Positions 9,586 through 17,287 of a stretch of DNA of 26,414 nucleotides are shown here, piece by piece. Position 1 is the first letter of the stretch; each line of letters starts with the position of its first letter. The stretch covers positions 1-26,414 of the forward strand of contig CAZVVN010000048.1 in the NCBI GenBank assembly GCA_964630665.1, written 5' to 3'. The notes beneath the pieces were generated by a model, which saw nothing but the letters and a program-made list of their open reading frames with translations, was not told the origin of the DNA and did no database searches. Made by a program: the position numbers and the translations under genes. This DNA comes from UBA9619 sp964630665. GTDB taxonomy: Bacteria > Pseudomonadota > Gammaproteobacteria > Arenicellales > UBA868.

Positions 9586-12500
9586 TCAGTGAGGTGTACC
9601 GTAACCTCCACCAGTCGGAGTCTGCAGAACAAAGACATCTCCGGGATCAACGTTCCGCTTGTCGCAACCGGTCATCTCATCGTGGCTGCCATCGGCCCGT
9701 TCGACCCAGTTGCGTCCCACCTGGCCCGGACTGCCTCCCGCCATGCCGTAAGGCGGAATCACCCGGTGATTGGACAACATCACCACCTCCATCTCTTCCA
9801 GAAACCGGATTCGGCGCAAGGTACCGTCACCACCCGTAAACTCCCCATTGCCACCGCTTCCACGGCGGATCCGAAAATCCTCCAGTACCACAGGGTGGCG
9901 CCATTCGAGAACCTCGGGGTCAGTGAGCCGGGTGTTGGTCATGTGCGTGTGGATCGCCGAAGTGCCGTCAAAGCCGGGCCCGGCACCCGCACCACCACAG
10001 ACTGTCTCGTAATACTGATGCCGGCTGTTACCGAAGGTGAGGTTGTTCATCGTGCCCTGACTTGCGGCAGACACGCCCAGAGCACCAAACAGTGCGTCAG
10101 TGATGGCCTGCCCGGTCTCAACATTCCCGGCAACTACAGCGGCCGGATACTCCGGTGCCAACATGCAGCCTTTAGGTATGATGATGTTGATCGGTTTCAG
10201 ACAACCCTCGTTCAGTGGAATCACATCATTGACCAGACAACGGAAGACATACAGGACCGCTGACCGGGCCACCGCCGACGGGGCATTGAAGTTTGTCGGG
10301 CGCTGGGCACTGGTACCGGTAAAGTCGACTGTTGCTCCGCGCTTCTCTTTGTCAAAAGTGATCTTCACTTTGATCATGCTGCCTTCGTCAAGCGGATAGC
10401 TGAAATCACCGTCCTGCATTACGTCGATGACCCGGCGAACTTGTTCTTCGGCATTATCCTGGACGTGCTTCATGTAGGCATGCACGACATCGACGCCAAA
10501 CTGATCGATCATCGCGTGGACCTCCTGCACCCCTTTCTCTCCAGCGGCGATCTGCGCCTTGAGGTCAGCGATATTCTGCTCAGGGTTTCGCGCGGGGTAA
10601 GGGCCAGAGGCCAGGTGATCGCGTAGTTTCTGTTCCAGAAAGATACCCCGATCAACCAGCTTGAAGTTGTCGAACAGGATTCCCTCCTCCTCCACCACCC
10701 GGCTGTCTGGCGGCATGGAGCCCGGCGTGATCCCCCCAATGTCCGCGTGGTGCCCACGGCTGGCGACGTAAAACAGTATCTGCTTCTCATCGAACACCGG
10801 GGTGATCACGGTGATGTCCGGCAGGTGGGTCCCACCGTTGTATGGGGCGTTGACCACATAGACGTCATCCGGACGAATCGACTCGGCATTACTGTCGATG
10901 ACAGTTCGCACGGCCTCTCCCATCGAGCCCAGATGTATGGGAATATGTGGGGCATTAGCAACAAGATCACCGTCGGGATCAAAAATCGCACAGGAAAAGT
11001 CGAGCCGCTCCTTTATATTGACCGAGTAGGCTGTGTTCTCCAGCGTCAGTCCCATTTGCTCGGCAATGGACATAAACAGGTTGTTGAACACTTCTAGCAT
11101 GACCGGGTCACACTCGGTGCCGATAGCCGATTGGCGTTTGAGTGGAATCACCCGAGCCATGATCAGGTTACCCGCGGTGTCGATGCTGGCCTGCCAGCCG
11201 GGCTCTACCACCGTGGTCGCCGTTTGCTCGCGAATGATCGCGGGCCCCGGAACCTCGTGACCGGGCCGCAGTAGGTCTCGGTCGAATACTCCCGTTGAAC
11301 AATCCTCGCCCGCCATGTAAGTCGATACGTTCGTCTGTGGCTGGGCCGCACCAATGGTCTCTTCCTGATCCACGAGAGGCAGATCGACATCGTTCATCTT
11401 ACCTACGGCCTCAACGGCTGCTGCCTCGATCACCATACCCTTGTTCGGCATGACAAAACCGTACCGCTGCCGGTAAGCCAATTCAAAACGATCCTGCATC
11501 TCGTTAATGGAACCATAGTCGACCTGCAGTGCGGTGTCTGTCCCTTCATAACGTAGATGCACGCGGCGTATGACGCTAATAGCACCGGGCTCTATTCCCT
11601 GACCGGCCAACTCCTCCGTGGAGAACGACACCAGTTCATCCAGGATGGCCGACAGCGCTTGGACAGATTGCACCCCAAGTGGCAGCTCCAGCGCTTTTTC
11701 CTTAAGTGCCCGGACATCCGCCAAACCCATGCCGTAGGCGGAGAGCACACCGGCGAACGGATGGATGAAGACCCGACCCATACCCAGCGCATCGGCAACC
11801 AGGCAGGCATGTTGTCCCCCCGCTCCGCCGAAACAGTTCAACGTGTAGCCGGTCACGTCATAACCGCGCTGAACCGAGACCTTCTTGATGGCGTTGGCCA
11901 TGTTCTCGACTGCGATTCTGAGAAACCCGTCGGCGACTTCCATCGGGGTTCGCGAATCGCCTGTCTCACTTTCGATCCGATCAGCCAGCTTCGCAAAAGC
12001 CCCTCGCACCGCATCGATATCCAGTGCTTCATCCTGCCCCGGCCCGAAGACAGCGGGGAAGAATTTTTCCTGAAGCTTGCCCAGCATCACGTTACAGTCG
12101 GTCACGGTCAGCGGGCCCCCGCGTCGGTAACACACCGGGCCTGGATCAGCACCGGCGGACTCTGGGCCGACCCGGTACCTGGAACCATCAAAAGCACAGA
12201 TTGATCCACCGCCCGCCGCAACTGTGTGAATCAGCATCATCGGCGCCCGCATGCGAACACCGGCGACCAGAGTCTCAAAGGTCCGCTCCAATTCACCGTT
12301 GTAATGGGCGACATCTGTCGAGGTACCGCCCATATCAAAGGAGATGATCCTGTCGTAGCCCGCATCTACCGCAGTCTTGACAGCACCGACTATCCCGCCC
12401 GCGGGTCCCGAAAGAATTGCGTCTTTGCCGCGAAACAGACTCGAGTCTGTCAGGCCGCCATTAGACTGCATGAACATCAGCCGCACATTGCCGAGTTCGT

Positions 12501-13188
12501 CTGCGATTTGGGAGACGTAGTTGCGCAGCATGGGCGAAAGATAGGCGTCCACTACCGTGGTGTCACCGCGACTGACCAGTTTCATCAGTGGGTTGGTTTC
12601 ATAGCTGGTCGAAACCTGGGTAAACCCGATCTCCCGAGCAACCTGCGCCAGTGCGAGTTCGTGCGCCGAGTAGCGATAACCGTGAACAAAAACGATTGCG
12701 ATGGACCTGAAGCCTTCGACGTAAGCCTCTTCCAGGGAGATACGGGCCGTGACGGAATCCATTGCCCGTTCGACAGTGCCATCTGCAAGCACCCGCTCGT
12801 CAATCTCGACGACGCGTTCGTACAGCATATCGGGCAACACGATCTGGAGTGCAAACAGGTCAGGACGCGTCTGGTAACCGATTCGGAGCGCATCGGCAAA
12901 GCCCCGAGTGATGGCGAGCAAGGTCCGGTCACCCTTTCGCTCGAGCAGAGCATTGGTGGCAACCGTGGTACCCATCTTTACTGCCTCGATCCCGCCGTCT
13001 GGCACAGCATCTGCACTGTTCAAGCCGAGAATATTGCGTATACCCTGGACCGCCGCGTCTTGGTAGTTTTCCGGGTTTTCCGACAGCAGTTTATGGCTAA
13101 TCAGTGAATTGTCTGGCGCGCAGGCCACAAGATCGGTGAACGTTCCTCCTCTGTCGATCCAGAACTGCCACTTACCAGTCTTTTTCAT
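9586..13188 (-). CDS. Fused HyuA-HyuB hydantoinase/5-oxoprolinase
   Basis: This single 1200-residue chain combines both subunits of the ATP-dependent oxoprolinase family, as in the eukaryotic and some bacterial 5-oxoprolinases that open 5-oxoproline to glutamate. The HyuA-like half starts with FWIDRGGTFTD (residues 9-19) and includes FDMGGTSTDVA and the SAGADPGPVCYRRGG stretch. A C-terminal HyuA domain follows. The HyuB-like half begins at about residue 700 with CDPVMLEVFNNL, then NIKERLDFSCA, NAPYNGGTHLPD and SRGHHADIGG, and ends in PTGGGYGTPH. No frameshift is visible, so the fusion appears native. The ATG at 13188 lacks a strong ribosome binding site. Upstream lies a set of repeated 10-base motifs that may regulate it. 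5-Oxoproline is the likeliest substrate, though hydantoins remain possible. Confidence 0.93.
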   Translation of the reverse strand: MKKTGKWQFWIDRGGTFTDLVACAPDNSLISHKLLSENPENYQDAAVQGIRNILGLNSADAVPDGGIEAVKMGTTVATNALLERKGDRTLLAITRGFADALRIGYQTRPDLFALQIVLPDMLYERVVEIDERVLADGTVERAMDSVTARISLEEAYVEGFRSIAIVFVHGYRYSAHELALAQVAREIGFTQVSTSYETNPLMKLVSRGDTTVVDAYLSPMLRNYVSQIADELGNVRLMFMQSNGGLTDSSLFRGKDAILSGPAGGIVGAVKTAVDAGYDRIISFDMGGTSTDVAHYNGELERTFETLVAGVRMRAPMMLIHTVAAGGGSICAFDGSRYRVGPESAGADPGPVCYRRGGPLTVTDCNVMLGKLQEKFFPAVFGPGQDEALDIDAVRGAFAKLADRIESETGDSRTPMEVADGFLRIAVENMANAIKKVSVQRGYDVTGYTLNCFGGAGGQHACLVADALGMGRVFIHPFAGVLSAYGMGLADVRALKEKALELPLGVQSVQALSAILDELVSFSTEELAGQGIEPGAISVIRRVHLRYEGTDTALQVDYGSINEMQDRFELAYRQRYGFVMPNKGMVIEAAAVEAVGKMNDVDLPLVDQEETIGAAQPQTNVSTYMAGEDCSTGVFDRDLLRPGHEVPGPAIIREQTATTVVEPGWQASIDTAGNLIMARVIPLKRQSAIGTECDPVMLEVFNNLFMSIAEQMGLTLENTAYSVNIKERLDFSCAIFDPDGDLVANAPHIPIHLGSMGEAVRTVIDSNAESIRPDDVYVVNAPYNGGTHLPDITVITPVFDEKQILFYVASRGHHADIGGITPGSMPPDSRVVEEEGILFDNFKLVDRGIFLEQKLRDHLASGPYPARNPEQNIADLKAQIAAGEKGVQEVHAMIDQFGVDVVHAYMKHVQDNAEEQVRRVIDVMQDGDFSYPLDEGSMIKVKITFDKEKRGATVDFTGTSAQRPTNFNAPSAVARSAVLYVFRCLVNDVIPLNEGCLKPINIIIPKGCMLAPEYPAAVVAGNVETGQAITDALFGALGVSAASQGTMNNLTFGNSRHQYYETVCGGAGAGPGFDGTSAIHTHMTNTRLTDPEVLEWRHPVVLEDFRIRRGSGGNGEFTGGDGTLRRIRFLEEMEVVMLSNHRVIPPYGMAGGSPGQVGRNWVERADGSHDEMTGCDKRNVDPGDVFVLQTPTGGGYGTPH

Positions 13189-13348
13189 TATTAATCAATC
13201 ACTTATATTTATACTTTGTTTCTACTTAAGGATTTCCAGACCCGTAAGTCATTGTTTCAATTAGAACCCACATCCCGGGTTTCTACTTTATATCTACTCG
13301 ACGATTCAAACTCTGAGTAGAAACCCAAGTAGAAACAAACCGGTTGGT
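13189..13348 (-). promoter_or_regulatory. Upstream region of the fused oxoprolinase gene with four AAGTAGAAAC-type motifs
   Basis: Four copies of AAGTAGAAAC or a one-base variant lie here. Two are inverted (13218-13227 and 13279-13288) and two are direct and adjacent (13316-13324 and 13327-13336). The inner pair extends to an 11-base inverted repeat, GGGTTTCTACT at 13277-13287 with AGTAGAAACCC at 13316-13326. The rest is AT-rich and non-coding. This is the expected place for the promoter of the 13188 gene, so the motifs may be operators for an unlinked regulator. The repeats are seen; the role is inferred. Confidence 0.5.
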
Positions 13349-13515
13349 GTCGTCTATCCGGGAGTTTCCAACGTTACTGATACAAAGACATTGACCCCGA
13401 CAAGAAACACTCACAGACCCTTCTGAACGTCATTCTAAAGTCGTTGTCCTTAAAGACCTACCCTGTTATTCCGAATTCAATAAAAAAAGGACATCCGGGT
13501 TTTGGATGTCCTTTG
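13349..13515. repeat. Downstream repeat, copy 1 (after the first MORN gene)
   Basis: This stretch of about 167 bases matches 14487-14658 along its whole length with scattered substitutions and small indels. The core around CCTACCCTGTTATTCCGAA is fully conserved. Each copy begins on the minus strand with the terminator hairpin that follows a repeat-protein gene and continues about 130 bases beyond it. I see no reading frame conserved between the copies. It occupies most of the gap between the first MORN gene and the fused oxoprolinase upstream region. Confidence 0.85.
13482..13514 (-). terminator. Rho-independent terminator of the first MORN gene
   Basis: On the minus strand GGACATCC (13511-13504) and GGATGTCC (13496-13489) form an 8-base stem around a 7-base loop, followed by seven T. 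It starts about 15 bases after the MORN stop at 13529. Confidence 0.85.
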
Positions 13516-13528
13516 GGGTTAGGTCGGT

Positions 13529-14302
13529 TTAGTTCTCTTTCCTAACACCTTCTGAATAAGTCGCAGTCACCTTTCCATCCTTGTCGTATTCGGTACCGTT
13601 CCATGGGTTGCCGTCCTTGAATTCGCCGACATACTTTTCTCCATCAGAAAACGTGAAGGTGCCCTGACCATCCCATGTCCCGTCTTTGAATTCCCCGACA
13701 TACTTTTCTCTATCAGGAAAGATGTAGGTTCCCTGACCACTCTTATTGCCATCCGTCCATTCCCCGACATACTTCTCTCCACTGGCAAATGTAAAAGTGC
13801 CCTGCCCATCCTTTTTGCCGTCCTTGAATTCCCCAACATACGTTAGTCCATCAAGACTGGTGTAGGTCCCCTGGCCATGGTACTTACCATCCTTGAATTC
13901 CCCGACATATGTATCCCCTGAATTTGGTCCACTGCCAAAGATATAAGTCCCCTGACCATGTCGTTTGCCGTCCTTGAATTCCCCGGCATATTTTGTTTCA
14001 TCGGGAAATGTGTAGGTTCCCTGACCATGGTATTTGTCGTCCTTGAATTCCCCGACATACTTTGATCCATCGGGACCAGTTAATGTGCCCTGACCATGTA
14101 CTTTGTCTTTCTTAAATTTCCCGACATACTTTCTTCCATCAGGAAATATGTAAGTGCCCTGACCATGCCGTTTGCCGTCCTTGAATTCCCCGGCGTATTT
14201 TCTTCCATCGGGATGAGTGTAGGTGCCCTGTCCATTCGGGACACCATTGGACACTTCCCCAGTGTACGTTCCGTCCTTCCAATCAATAGTTATTATTCCC
14301 AC
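13529..14302 (-). CDS. MORN-repeat protein, body (leader out of frame)
   Basis: The 257-residue frame consists of about ten 23-residue MORN repeats of the form YVGEFKDGKxHGQGTYxFPDG. Such repeats fold into an extended beta solenoid used for protein or membrane contact. It ends in a non-repeat cap reading GTEYDKDGKVTATYSEGVR, nearly the same as the cap of the second MORN protein at 19665-20573. The frame opens at a GTG (14302) with GAGGT 8 bases upstream. A signal-peptide leader with the better start context lies just upstream in another frame (14283-14396), which suggests that the ancestral gene began there and was exported. As it stands the product would be cytoplasmic unless the frame is restored. 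Function unknown. Confidence 0.8.
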   Translation of the reverse strand: MGIITIDWKDGTYTGEVSNGVPNGQGTYTHPDGRKYAGEFKDGKRHGQGTYIFPDGRKYVGKFKKDKVHGQGTLTGPDGSKYVGEFKDDKYHGQGTYTFPDETKYAGEFKDGKRHGQGTYIFGSGPNSGDTYVGEFKDGKYHGQGTYTSLDGLTYVGEFKDGKKDGQGTFTFASGEKYVGEWTDGNKSGQGTYIFPDREKYVGEFKDGTWDGQGTFTFSDGEKYVGEFKDGNPWNGTEYDKDGKVTATYSEGVRKEN

Positions 14303-14396
14303 CGATGGTTACCTCATCCGCATACCAGTTGAATGCGAATAGACCTGCGAGAAGAAGAAACAAACAAACAAGAAACAGTGGTTGGGTTCTATTCAT
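14283..14396 (-). pseudogene. Signal-peptide leader of the first MORN gene, frameshifted from the body
   Basis: The ATG at 14396 opens a 37-residue frame starting MNRTQPLFLVCLFLLLAGLF, a typical Sec leader, then ADEVTI, and stops at 14283. The related MORN protein at 20573 has leader, then AAKVTI, then GGTYSG in one frame; here the matching DGTYTG lies in a different frame. The start context is the same as that of the pentapeptide gene, inside a duplicated promoter segment. A lost base or two extra bases near 14286-14320 would explain the break. It could instead be a sequencing error, or the leader frame could be coupled to the GTG at 14302. Confidence 0.7.
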
Positions 14397-14484
14397 AGTC
14401 GTAATACCCCAGAACTTTCAATAGTCCTATCCACACAATACTACCGGGATTTAGGGAGTTCAAGGAGTCCAGAATGGACTCCTT
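14397..14484 (-). promoter_or_regulatory. Promoter/5' UTR repeat, copy 1 (MORN gene)
   Basis: This segment is nearly identical to 15761-15848. On the minus strand TTGAAC (14463-14458), a 17-base spacer and TATTGT (14440-14435) form a plausible sigma-70 promoter. A hairpin at 14411-14428 would lie at the start of the message, followed by GGGGT about 10 bases before the ATG at 14396. GGAGTCC and GGACTCC at 14464-14482 form a further 7-base stem at the upstream edge. Confidence 0.65.
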
Positions 14485-14486
14485 TT

Positions 14487-14658
14487 GTAGTCATCTATCC
14501 GGGGGTTTCCAATGTTACTGACAGAAAGACACTGACCCCTACAGGAAACACGCACAGAACCTTCTAAACCTGATTCTAAAGTCGTTATCCTTAAAGACCT
14601 ACCCTGTTATTCCGAATACACCAAAGAAAAAGGACATCCGGAGGGTGGGATGTCCTTT
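14487..14658. repeat. Downstream repeat, copy 2 (after the pentapeptide gene)
   Basis: This is the partner of 13349-13515, in the same orientation and starting with the terminator of the pentapeptide-repeat gene. It runs directly into the promoter repeat of the MORN gene, so the boundary between the two cassettes falls at about 14485. Confidence 0.85.
14627..14658 (-). terminator. Rho-independent terminator of the pentapeptide-repeat gene
   Basis: On the minus strand AAAAAGGACATCC and GGATGTCCTTTTT form a long perfect stem around a short C-rich loop, followed by more T-rich sequence. It sits about 25 bases after the stop at 14684 and has the same stem sequence as the terminator at 13482-13514. 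Confidence 0.85.
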
Positions 14659-14683
14659 TTGCGATTTCTCCTATTTCGATCTG

Positions 14684-15760
14684 TTAGCAACCTGAATTGT
14701 TGATTGATTCGTCGGGCATTCTAGTCCCACAAAAGATAGTCTCAGTCAGAACTGCTCCGGTCAGATTTGATCTATTCAGTAATGTCCCAGTCAGGTCTGC
14801 CTCAGTCAGATTTGCATAATGCAGACTTGCCCCAGTTAAATTTGCCCCAGTTAGGTTTGCCTTGTTCAGATCTGCCACCTCCAGAATTGCCAACTCCAGA
14901 TTTGCCTTGGTCAGATTTGCCCCAGTCAGGTCTGCCCCATACAGGTTTGCTCCAGTGAGATTTGCCTTACTTAGATCACAACCAGAGCAATCCCCGGTTG
15001 CCTTGAGTTTCTCCAGATTCCCAGCAAGATCACACTTAGATTCTTGTCCATCAGGCAACAGGGTGTGACATAAGAATGCCTGGTTTAATGTTTCTTTATC
15101 TATTCTTGCGTCGGTGAGGATTGCCCAAGTTAGGTCTGCCCCCGTCAGGTTTGCCCCGGTCAGATTTGCGTTTGTCAGATTTGCTCCGGTCAGATTTGCC
15201 TTGATCAGATTTGCCCTAGACAGATTTGCCTCGATCAGACTTGCCTCGGTTAGGTTCGCATACAGACTTGCCTCGGTTAGGTTTGCCTCGATCAGATTTG
15301 CCCCATACAGAGTTGCCCCTCTCAGTTCTACCCTGGACAGATCTGCCCCTTTCAGGTCTGTCTCGGTCAGATCTGCATCGGTCAGAGTTGCCTCGGTCAG
15401 ATTTGCCTTAGTCAGGATTGCTCCACTCAGATCTGCATCTTTCAGATCTGCCCCAGACAGATTTACCTTAGTCAGATCTGCATCTTTCAGATCTGTCCAA
15501 GTCAGGTTTGCCCCAGATAGATCTGCCGCAAACAGAATTGCTCCGTTCAGATCTGCGTCATACAAATTTGCATCGGACAGATTTGCCTCGGTCAGGTCTG
15601 CCGCTCGCAGAAATACCTCACTTAGATCACAACCAGAGCAATCCCCAGTTGACTTGAGTATCTCCAAGTCATCTTCATCATACGCACCCGCCTGCCAAGA
15701 GATGCTCATCATCAAAAAGAAGCAGAGACCGGCAACAAAGAGTGATCGTTTTGGATTCAT
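14684..15760 (-). CDS. Exported pentapeptide-repeat protein
   Basis: The 358-residue protein has a Sec signal peptide (residues 1-27, ending SWQAGA) followed by long runs of A(D/N)LTx pentapeptides, which fold into a right-handed quadrilateral beta helix. The repeats form two modules. Each opens with LKxTGDCSGCDLS (about residues 35 and 255) and closes with a non-repeat cap containing FCxTxMPD or LCHTLLPDG and a cysteine, so the gene looks internally duplicated. The cysteine-rich openings suggest disulfides in the periplasm or outside the cell. The ATG at 15760 follows GGGGT in the shared promoter segment, and a strong terminator follows the stop. The molecular role of exported pentapeptide proteins is mostly unknown, and none is assigned here. 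Confidence 0.88.
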   Translation of the reverse strand: MNPKRSLFVAGLCFFLMMSISWQAGAYDEDDLEILKSTGDCSGCDLSEVFLRAADLTEANLSDANLYDADLNGAILFAADLSGANLTWTDLKDADLTKVNLSGADLKDADLSGAILTKANLTEATLTDADLTETDLKGADLSRVELRGATLYGANLIEANLTEASLYANLTEASLIEANLSRANLIKANLTGANLTNANLTGANLTGADLTWAILTDARIDKETLNQAFLCHTLLPDGQESKCDLAGNLEKLKATGDCSGCDLSKANLTGANLYGADLTGANLTKANLELAILEVADLNKANLTGANLTGASLHYANLTEADLTGTLLNRSNLTGAVLTETIFCGTRMPDESINNSGC

Positions 15761-15848
15761 CGTTGTAATACCCCAGGACTTCCAAAAGTCCTATCCACAC
15801 AATACTACTGGGATTTAGGGAGTTCAAGGAGTCCAGAAATGAATCCAA
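15761..15848 (-). promoter_or_regulatory. Promoter/5' UTR repeat, copy 2 (pentapeptide gene)
   Basis: On the minus strand TTGAAC (15827-15822), 17 bases and TATTGT (15804-15799) match the arrangement in copy 1. A perfect hairpin of 7 base pairs with a 4-base loop lies at 15775-15792, about where transcription should start. The GGGGT element before the ATG is also kept. Confidence 0.65.
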
Positions 15849-15860
15849 ATGGTTAGGGAG

Positions 15861-16295
15861 TCAGTAGGCTCTTTTATGGGGAACGGCACCTCGAACACCA
15901 CCTTTGGGATTGTCCGTATCACCCTTTCTTCTGGGTATCAGATGCACATGAACATGGAATATTGATTGACCGGCATCTTTACCCACATTCACACCGACAT
16001 TGAATCCCGTAACCGTCTCATCCTGTTCTTCTATATTCTTCTTTGTTTCATTCAACATCCGGTGAATTGCGTCGATCTCTGGTTGATAGAGGTCAAAGTA
16101 AGACTCCACATGTCTTTTGGGAATGATCAATGTATGTCCTTTCGTGACCGGATAACTATCTATCCGGGCGCAACAGAGTTCATTTTCACCTACGAGTTCG
16201 TCAGGTTTCATCACACAGAAAAGACACCCTTCTTTCCTGTCGTTATAACTCTCGGCAATATGTCGAAAGCTGATATCATCGGAGACCCGTTTCAT
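15861..16295 (-). CDS. HIT-family hydrolase
   Basis: This is a small nucleotide-binding protein of the histidine-triad superfamily, which hydrolyses or transfers nucleoside monophosphates. The triad SIFHVHVHLIPR (H114, H116, H118) is intact. An N-terminal CLFC pair (C24, C27) and H63 in KRHVESY match the zinc-binding form of Fhit/HinT-like proteins. The length of 144 residues is normal. It lies between the TSUP transporter and the pentapeptide gene on the same strand, with its stop only 13 bases from the upstream edge of the promoter repeat. No functional link to its neighbours is evident. Confidence 0.92.
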   Translation of the reverse strand: MKRVSDDISFRHIAESYNDRKEGCLFCVMKPDELVGENELCCARIDSYPVTKGHTLIIPKRHVESYFDLYQPEIDAIHRMLNETKKNIEEQDETVTGFNVGVNVGKDAGQSIFHVHVHLIPRRKGDTDNPKGGVRGAVPHKRAY

Positions 16296-16449
16296 AGTTT
16301 TCTACTGCGCATCGGAACTAAGTACGAATGGTTGATTTCATTTACTTAATATAATTTTTCTTCACATTGAAATCTGAACACCTCTTGGCCACTAATCTTG
16401 TCACAAGCAGAATTTTCTCGACTTAATTAATCGTCATTGTTGGATAAGC

Positions 16450-17202
16450 CTAGGAAGTAATCCCCATAGTAATCAAATAAAGACCAAGAATACAAAGACC
16501 TGTCAGAAAAACAATTCGAAAAACTTCTGGCGAAAGTCGCGTACGTAATCTTTGCCCCAACATCATGCCAATAAATGCCGGAACGATACCCACAGCAGAT
16601 AACAATCCAAGTGAATCTTGTACAAGACCATGGTGACCCAACGCACTACCCAGACTGATTGTCGCTACACTGAACCAGATTCCCATCACCTGTATGAGTT
16701 GATCACGGGTAAGAACCAACGCTCGGAGATAATCAACCGCAGGGAGTACGAATACACCCGTTACTCCGCTGATCGCACCGGACAGACCTCCAATGACTGG
16801 GGAAAGCCAGCGCTCATGCTCACTGGGATTGGGAATTTTCAGTCCAACAATGCTCGAAGCACTACTCACAAATATAGCCACCCCCAGCAGAACAACAAAT
16901 AGCGGTATATACCCTCCGGTCAAGGCACTTGAGGTAATCCAGGTCAATATAATCCCGGAAACCAGAAGCCAAAAGAATCGGCGGATGAGATAAAGGAAAT
17001 GACCACCCACCATGCCCTGCCACACATTTGTTAACAACGAGGGTAACAACATAATGACTATGGCCACCTCCAGTCCTAGAAATGCCGTCAAGAGACTCAC
17101 TGAGACGGTTGGCAAGCCAAATCCGATCACCCCTTTAATAAATCCTGCCAGCAGGAATACAAAGACAACAAGTAACATCCCGTCGAGGAGACTAGTCGCC
17201 AT
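16450..17202 (-). CDS. TSUP (TauE/SafE) family membrane transporter
   Basis: This is an inner-membrane transporter of the sulfite exporter TauE/SafE family, which moves sulfur-containing anions or organic acids. From the ATG at 17202, preceded by GGGGGT at 7 bases, it has 250 residues with about eight hydrophobic segments. The N-terminal motif GFIKGVIGFGLPTVSVSLL, with its glycine-rich turn, is typical, and the second half repeats the fold with GGLSGAISGVTGVF. A GTG at 17217 would add five residues and lies before the ribosome binding site. The substrate is not predictable. It may be cotranscribed with the methyltransferase upstream. Confidence 0.9.
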   Translation of the reverse strand: MATSLLDGMLLVVFVFLLAGFIKGVIGFGLPTVSVSLLTAFLGLEVAIVIMLLPSLLTNVWQGMVGGHFLYLIRRFFWLLVSGIILTWITSSALTGGYIPLFVVLLGVAIFVSSASSIVGLKIPNPSEHERWLSPVIGGLSGAISGVTGVFVLPAVDYLRALVLTRDQLIQVMGIWFSVATISLGSALGHHGLVQDSLGLLSAVGIVPAFIGMMLGQRLRTRLSPEVFRIVFLTGLCILGLYLITMGITS

Positions 17203-17287
17203 ATCAATAACCCCCACCAGAGGGAATCAGATCAAAACTATCCAGAAAACAGGCAATCCAAATACTTACGAGCTGTCAGATGTTCTT

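Noticed and set aside
9457..13107. Long plus-strand frames (up to 293 codons) opposite the fused oxoprolinase gene.
   Set aside because: They are shadows of the minus-strand gene, which has continuous family motifs over 1200 residues.
13349..14658. The downstream repeats as integron attC sites, making the region an integron cassette array.
   Set aside because: I do not see paired RYYYAAC/GTTRRRY core sites in both copies. One GTTAGGT at 13518 is not matched in the other copy. There is no integrase in the window, and the repeats contain ordinary terminators.
15114..15818. A 234-codon plus-strand frame of repeating VRFAPVRFA-like sequence opposite the pentapeptide gene.
   Set aside because: It is the complement of the A(D/N)LTx repeats, which by their regular codons leave the other strand open. 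It has no start signal or family features, and the minus-strand gene has a leader, promoter and terminator.
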